Shown here in pieces: positions 7,257 through 9,643 of a stretch of DNA of 9,643 nt. Location: positions 1-9,643 of the forward strand of contig CAIXNQ010000097.1 in assembly GCA_903920835.1 (NCBI GenBank), in the 5' to 3' direction. Below the pieces are notes generated by a model. The model made no database searches. It saw only the letters and a list, made by a program, of their open reading frames with translations, and had not been told where the DNA came from. The stretch's first letter is position 1, and every line of letters starts with the position of its first letter. This DNA is from an uncultured Bacteroidota bacterium (GTDB lineage: Bacteria; Bacteroidota; Bacteroidia; Flavobacteriales; Flavobacteriaceae). Position numbers and translations under genes: made by a program.

Positions 7257-8216
7257 ATGATGCTATCAAAAACCATAAAAATCCTTCATTTAGACAGCAA
7301 TCATCCTTTGTTGAAAACACAATTGCAAGAGGCTGGATTTGTTAACGAAGAAGATTTTGTTTCTTCAAAAGAGACCATCGAAACAAAAATTCAAGATTAC
7401 GAAGGAATTGTCATCAGAAGTCGATTCAAGATTGACAAAGCTTTTATTGACAAAGCCATTAACTTGAAATTTATTGCTCGTGTGGGTGCTGGACTTGAAA
7501 GCATTGACTGCGAATATGCCGCTGCTAAAAACATTCAACTTTTTGCTGCTCCCGAAGGCAATAGCAATGCGGTAGGCGAACACACACTCGCCATGCTGCT
7601 CTCGTTGTTCAATAAATTAAACCAAGCCGACCAAGAAATCAGAGCTGGAAAATGGAATCGAGAATCGAATAGAGGTTATGAACTCGAAGGAAAAACGGTT
7701 GGAATTATTGGCTATGGCAACATGGGAAAAGCTTTCGCTAAAAAACTTCGTGGTTTTGACTCCGAAGTTATTTTTTTTGACATTCAACCCCATATTGAAG
7801 ATGGTAATGCCAAACAAGTTTCATTAGCAGAATTGCAACAAAAAGCCGATGTACTCAGCCTGCACATTCCTTGGACACCCGAAACCAACCAAATGGTTAA
7901 TGAAGATTTCATCAATGCGTTTACTAAACCATTTTGGTTCATCAACACCTCACGAGGCAAAAATGTTGTGACTGCAGACGTTGTAAAAGCCCTACAAAAT
8001 CATAAAATTCTCGGTGCTGCGCTTGATGTTTTAGAATATGAAAAACTTTCGTTCGAAACACTTTTTGATAGCAACACCAATATTCATGAGGCTTTTGCTT
8101 ATTTATTAAATTCAAAAAACGTACTCCTTTCACCCCACATCGCGGGTTGGACTTTCGAGAGCCATGAAAAACTAGCGCAGGTTTTGGTCGATAAAATCAA
8201 AGCGTTTTATAGTTAA
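7257..8216 (+). CDS. D-isomer-specific 2-hydroxyacid dehydrogenase, SerA-like
   Basis: This 319-residue NAD-dependent oxidoreductase belongs to the D-2-hydroxyacid dehydrogenase family, which interconverts 2-oxoacids and D-2-hydroxyacids. The substrate-binding half contains RVGAGLESID (75-84). The cofactor domain has VGIIGYGNMG (148-157), with D175 at the end of strand 2 indicating NAD preference. The catalytic triad is visible: R233 (INTSRG), E262 (LDVLEYE) and H294 (SPHIAG). It resembles 3-phosphoglycerate dehydrogenase but lacks the C-terminal regulatory ACT domain, and the substrate cannot be settled from sequence, so no symbol is given. Two adjacent ATGs (7257 and 7260) are possible starts and differ by one residue. 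It is the last gene of the plus-strand series, 13 bp after proC, and is followed by tandem repeats. Confidence 0.9.
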   Translation: MMLSKTIKILHLDSNHPLLKTQLQEAGFVNEEDFVSSKETIETKIQDYEGIVIRSRFKIDKAFIDKAINLKFIARVGAGLESIDCEYAAAKNIQLFAAPEGNSNAVGEHTLAMLLSLFNKLNQADQEIRAGKWNRESNRGYELEGKTVGIIGYGNMGKAFAKKLRGFDSEVIFFDIQPHIEDGNAKQVSLAELQQKADVLSLHIPWTPETNQMVNEDFINAFTKPFWFINTSRGKNVVTADVVKALQNHKILGAALDVLEYEKLSFETLFDSNTNIHEAFAYLLNSKNVLLSPHIAGWTFESHEKLAQVLVDKIKAFYS

Positions 8217-8217
8217 T

Positions 8218-8252
8218 GAGTTATGAATTATGAATTATGAGTTATGAATTAT
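8218..8252. repeat. Five tandem 7-bp repeats (GARTTAT)
   Basis: Five perfect-period 7-bp units begin 1 bp after the dehydrogenase stop codon. In order they are GAGTTAT, GAATTAT, GAATTAT, GAGTTAT and GAATTAT, differing only by G or A at the third base. The array occupies the left third of the spacer between two convergent genes. A short microsatellite of this kind can vary in copy number by slippage. Similar sequences occur in intergenic DNA of other flavobacteria as far as I recall. Confidence 0.85.
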
Positions 8253-8254
8253 AG

Positions 8255-8326
8255 TCTAAAACCTTAGCCCTAACTCCTACTACCTATAACCTACTACCCA
8301 AAACCTACCTCCTAAAACCCTTCTTT
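8255..8326. repeat. G-depleted, degenerate CCTAAC-like tract between convergent genes
   Basis: The plus strand has one G (8267) in 72 bases. It consists of about ten CC or CCC runs separated by short A/T-rich steps such as CCCTAAC, CCTATAAC and CCTAAAACCC, which look like worn copies of a CCTAAC-type unit. The minus strand, which is the sense strand for the miaE 3' trailer, therefore carries ten GG or GGG runs. No convincing terminator hairpin is seen here for either flanking gene. Confidence 0.6.
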
Positions 8327-8327
8327 G

Positions 8328-8915
8328 TTATCCGTGTACAGACTCTGATTTTCCGTATTTTGAAATAATTGAAGCTTCAAAATCCAACCATTCTCTCCAA
8401 CGTTTTTCGACATCGATTCCTTTGCCATATTTTCGAGCATAAGTAATGAAAGTGGTGTAATGTCCCGCTTCGCTTTCCATCAAATCTCTATAAAATGCTG
8501 AAAGTTCTTTATCGTTGATGTTTTCTGAAAGCACTTTAAATCGTTCGCAACTTCGGGCTTCAATCATTGCCGAAAACAACATTCGTTCTACAAATCCAGA
8601 GACTCTGCTGCCCGTATTGCTTCGTTTCATATATTGAGCCAACTCGCCTACATATTCATCTTTTCGTTCTCTTCCTAAAGTCAAACCTCGTTGTTGAATA
8701 ATGTTGTTTACCATTTGAAAATGCTCTATTTCTTCTTTTGCCAAAGCCAACATATCTGTAACTAAATCTGGATATTCAGAGTTTATTGTAATAATGGTAA
8801 TTGCATTTGAAGCCGCTTTTTGTTCGCACCAAGCGTGGTCTGTCAGAATTTCTTCAATGTTTTTTTCTACAATATTTACCCATCGTGGGTCGGTTGGAAG
8901 TTGTAAACGCAGCAT
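8328..8915 (-). CDS. miaE: tRNA 2-methylthio-N6-isopentenyladenosine hydroxylase (MiaE)
   Basis: MiaE is a non-haem diiron monooxygenase that hydroxylates the isopentenyl group of ms2i6A at position 37 of tRNAs reading codons that begin with U. It uses O2 and acts after MiaA and MiaB. The 195-residue protein is a four-helix ferritin-like bundle with all six expected iron ligands: E31 (HAWCEQKA), E62 and H65 (KEEIEHF), E119 (IEARSCERF), and E149 and H152 (ESEAGHY). Length and the MLRLQLPTDPRWV opening fit the family. It is transcribed opposite to and converges with the dehydrogenase gene. A candidate promoter lies 23-30 bp upstream of its start. It stands alone, as far as the window shows. Confidence 0.93.
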   Translation of the reverse strand: MLRLQLPTDPRWVNIVEKNIEEILTDHAWCEQKAASNAITIITINSEYPDLVTDMLALAKEEIEHFQMVNNIIQQRGLTLGRERKDEYVGELAQYMKRSNTGSRVSGFVERMLFSAMIEARSCERFKVLSENINDKELSAFYRDLMESEAGHYTTFITYARKYGKGIDVEKRWREWLDFEASIISKYGKSESVHG

Positions 8916-8937
8916 TTTATTTTTATTTTTTTAAAGG

Positions 8938-8962
8938 CAAAAATAGCGAGAATAACTAACAA
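8938..8962 (-). promoter_or_regulatory. Candidate promoter of miaE
   Basis: On the minus strand TATTTTTG (plus 8938-8945) matches the Bacteroidota -7 consensus TAnnTTTG exactly. Its position predicts a leader of about 16 nt before the miaE ATG. A TTG (plus 8960-8962) lies 14 bp further upstream, shorter than the usual 17-23 bp for a -33 element. The -7 box is the stronger part of the call. Confidence 0.4.
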
Positions 8963-9024
8963 ATTAGCTTAATGGTAATATTAAAACACTTTAATTCAAA
9001 TAAATCTTATGAAGAAAATGTATA

Positions 9025-9037
9025 TAGTTAGTCAATT
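9025..9037 (+). repeat. 13-bp direct repeat, copy 1
   Basis: TAGTTAGTCAATT recurs exactly at 9138-9150, 113 bp downstream. Bases flanking the two copies differ, so the repeat is exactly 13 bp. In such AT-rich DNA chance is possible. Confidence 0.5.
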
Positions 9038-9137
9038 AAAGTTTTTAATTATTTTTTTCTATGGTTCTACTTGTAAAACTAATCTGCTTTTTATTTTTTG
9101 GAAAACAAAAAGAGTCATTATGATGTTTCATAAAACT

Positions 9138-9150
9138 TAGTTAGTCAATT
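9138..9150 (+). repeat. 13-bp direct repeat, copy 2
   Basis: Exact second copy of TAGTTAGTCAATT (first at 9025-9037). The 100-bp interval between the copies starts near AAGTTTT (9039-9045) and ends with its inverted complement AAAACTT (9132-9138), a weak hint of a small insertion with terminal inverted repeats. Confidence 0.5.
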
Positions 9151-9368
9151 TTACTCATTATCAAGATAGTTTTACTCGTATTTATTAAATGAATCAAGTT
9201 AGAAATAGCTTCTAAAAACCAAATATTTTATTATAAAATTTCTCATTAAATTCTTAGAAACTCCAGAGCATCAAAAAGCACAAGAAGTTTAATAAAAATT
9301 TAATTTGTTTCTGAAAAAATCCCTTTCAAAAAAAATAATCCGTAGAGAATTTTATTAAGTTTTGTTAA

Positions 9369-9399
9369 TTGTTGATGATTTTGTTTGAAAATATTTTTG
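9369..9399 (+). promoter_or_regulatory. Orphan Bacteroidota-type promoter, plus strand
   Basis: TATTTTTG at 9392-9399 matches the -7 consensus TAnnTTTG. A TTG at 9369-9371 lies 20 bp upstream and a second at 9372-9374 lies 17 bp upstream, both within the normal -33 to -7 spacing. This is the best promoter match I found in the window. Transcription would start near 9406 and run rightward, antisense to the dehydrogenase fragment. No convincing plus-strand gene follows before the window ends. Confidence 0.45.
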
Positions 9400-9412
9400 C
9401 GAACATAGAAGT

Positions 9413-9438
9413 AAAATTGAAATACTAATTTCAAATTT
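9413..9438 (+). terminator. AT-rich hairpin followed by a T run
   Basis: TTGAAAT (9417-9423) pairs with ATTTCAA (9428-9434) around an ACTA loop. After one A-A mismatch three more A-T pairs extend the stem (9413-9415 with 9436-9438). A run of Ts continues to about 9441. The shape is that of an intrinsic terminator, but with only two G-C pairs it would be weak. It lies 14 bp after the -7 element, so it could attenuate that promoter. It may also be chance. Confidence 0.25.
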
Positions 9439-9531
9439 TTTATAAATTAAATAACAAAATCAATTATTCATGAGATTAAATATTATTTCATTTTATAATC
9501 AAACCAAATTGCGAAAATCTAGCTTAACAAC

Positions 9532-9642
9532 TTATCTGAACTGCTTCGATACTTTTTCCGCTTTTTTACTTTCGGATCCGATTACAATTCGATCCGGACT
9601 TAGTGTATCTGAGATTGCCGTTCCTTCTTTTAGAAATTCCGG
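9532..9642 (-). pseudogene. Truncated UDP-glucose 6-dehydrogenase fragment, entering from the right edge
   Basis: On the minus strand 36 codons read from the window edge into a TAA stop (9532-9534). The translation contains PEFLKEGTAI, then PDRIVIGSES, which is the signature at the end of the NAD-binding half of UDP-glucose/GDP-mannose dehydrogenases. PDRIVIG favours the UDP-glucose type (Ugd/TuaD), which oxidises UDP-glucose to UDP-glucuronate for surface polysaccharides. The first two glutamates match the catalytic-loop glutamates of that family (human E161 and E165). The stop falls about 35 residues after this motif, where intact enzymes continue for over 200 residues including the catalytic lysine and the GGSCFPKD cysteine. 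No other nearby frame resumes the protein, so the C-terminal half is missing. The 5' part lies outside the window. A contig artefact is the alternative. Confidence 0.65.
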
Positions 9643-9643
9643 A

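Larger units (their letters stand above)
8946..9531. other. AT-rich region without an intact gene
   Basis: About 590 bp between the miaE promoter and the truncated dehydrogenase fragment. Frames on both strands are broken by frequent stops. The longest start-to-stop reading I found by eye is a 43-codon stretch (9009-9140) of hydrophobic, AT-driven composition that I do not accept as a gene. What can be supported is a 13-bp direct repeat (9025-9037 and 9138-9150), a plus-strand promoter (9369-9399) and an AT-rich hairpin (9413-9438). No tRNA, rRNA or known small RNA was recognised. The region looks like decayed accessory DNA. Confidence 0.6.

Noticed and set aside
8255..8326. CRISPR-like or telomeric array.
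   Set aside because: The units are degenerate and have no constant repeat and spacer lengths. No cas genes are nearby, so it is treated as a low-complexity repeat tract.
9009..9140. A 43-codon plus-strand reading frame starting MKKMYIVSQLKFLIIFFYGSTC, which looks slightly like a lipoprotein signal.
   Set aside because: The residues before the cysteine do not fit a lipobox, the composition follows from AT-rich DNA, and no promoter or partner supports it.
9209..9292. A short open stretch ending in ETPEHQKAQEV and a stop, which reads like the tail of a real protein.
   Set aside because: It has no start codon, an in-frame stop lies just upstream, and it is too short to assign to a family. It might be a gene remnant but cannot be supported.
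9470..9643. Plus-strand open frame of 58 codons running off the right end, downstream of the orphan promoter.
   Set aside because: The opposite strand of the same bases gives a clear dehydrogenase signature, so the plus frame is more likely a shadow. Its translation resembles no family I know.

Overview
The window looks like a chromosomal segment of a member of the Bacteroidota, most likely a flavobacterium. The DNA is AT-rich and the genes lack Shine-Dalgarno sequences. Several candidate promoters match the Bacteroidota -7 element TAnnTTTG. The proteins (DUF4286, a Bacteroidota-type ProC and the MgtE and RsmA versions seen here) fit that group, and the short intergenic repeats recall ones I have seen in flavobacterial genomes. 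This assignment rests on recognition, not on a search.

Positions 1-8216 hold a mostly tightly packed plus-strand series. It runs serS (seryl-tRNA synthetase), a secreted TPR protein, a DUF4286 protein, a 61-residue small protein, a DUF6036/AbiEii-like nucleotidyltransferase, rsmA (16S rRNA dimethyltransferase), mgtE (Mg2+ channel), proC (pyrroline-5-carboxylate reductase) and a D-2-hydroxyacid dehydrogenase. Gaps are 4-18 bp at most junctions, and rsmA and mgtE overlap by 11 bp. The larger breaks are 78 bp before the TPR gene and 67 bp between the nucleotidyltransferase and rsmA.

The core genes are housekeeping: translation, rRNA maturation, Mg2+ supply and proline synthesis. The small protein and nucleotidyltransferase look like an accessory two-gene module, possibly toxin-antitoxin-like, set between DUF4286 and rsmA. 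A triple 8-bp CTTTGCG-type repeat follows immediately after it.

Positions 8217-8327 separate the dehydrogenase from the convergent miaE gene (tRNA ms2io6A hydroxylase, minus strand, 8328-8915). This spacer holds five 7-bp tandem repeats and then a 72-nt tract with a single G on the plus strand. The tract is G-rich on the miaE transcript strand.

Positions 8916-9643 contain no intact gene. They carry a probable miaE promoter, a 13-bp direct repeat, a well-formed orphan plus-strand promoter followed by an AT-rich hairpin, and, at the right edge on the minus strand, the end of a truncated UDP-glucose 6-dehydrogenase gene. That last piece suggests a decayed or rearranged accessory region. I see no clear evidence of a large undescribed system. 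The best candidates are the nucleotidyltransferase pair and the decayed right flank.
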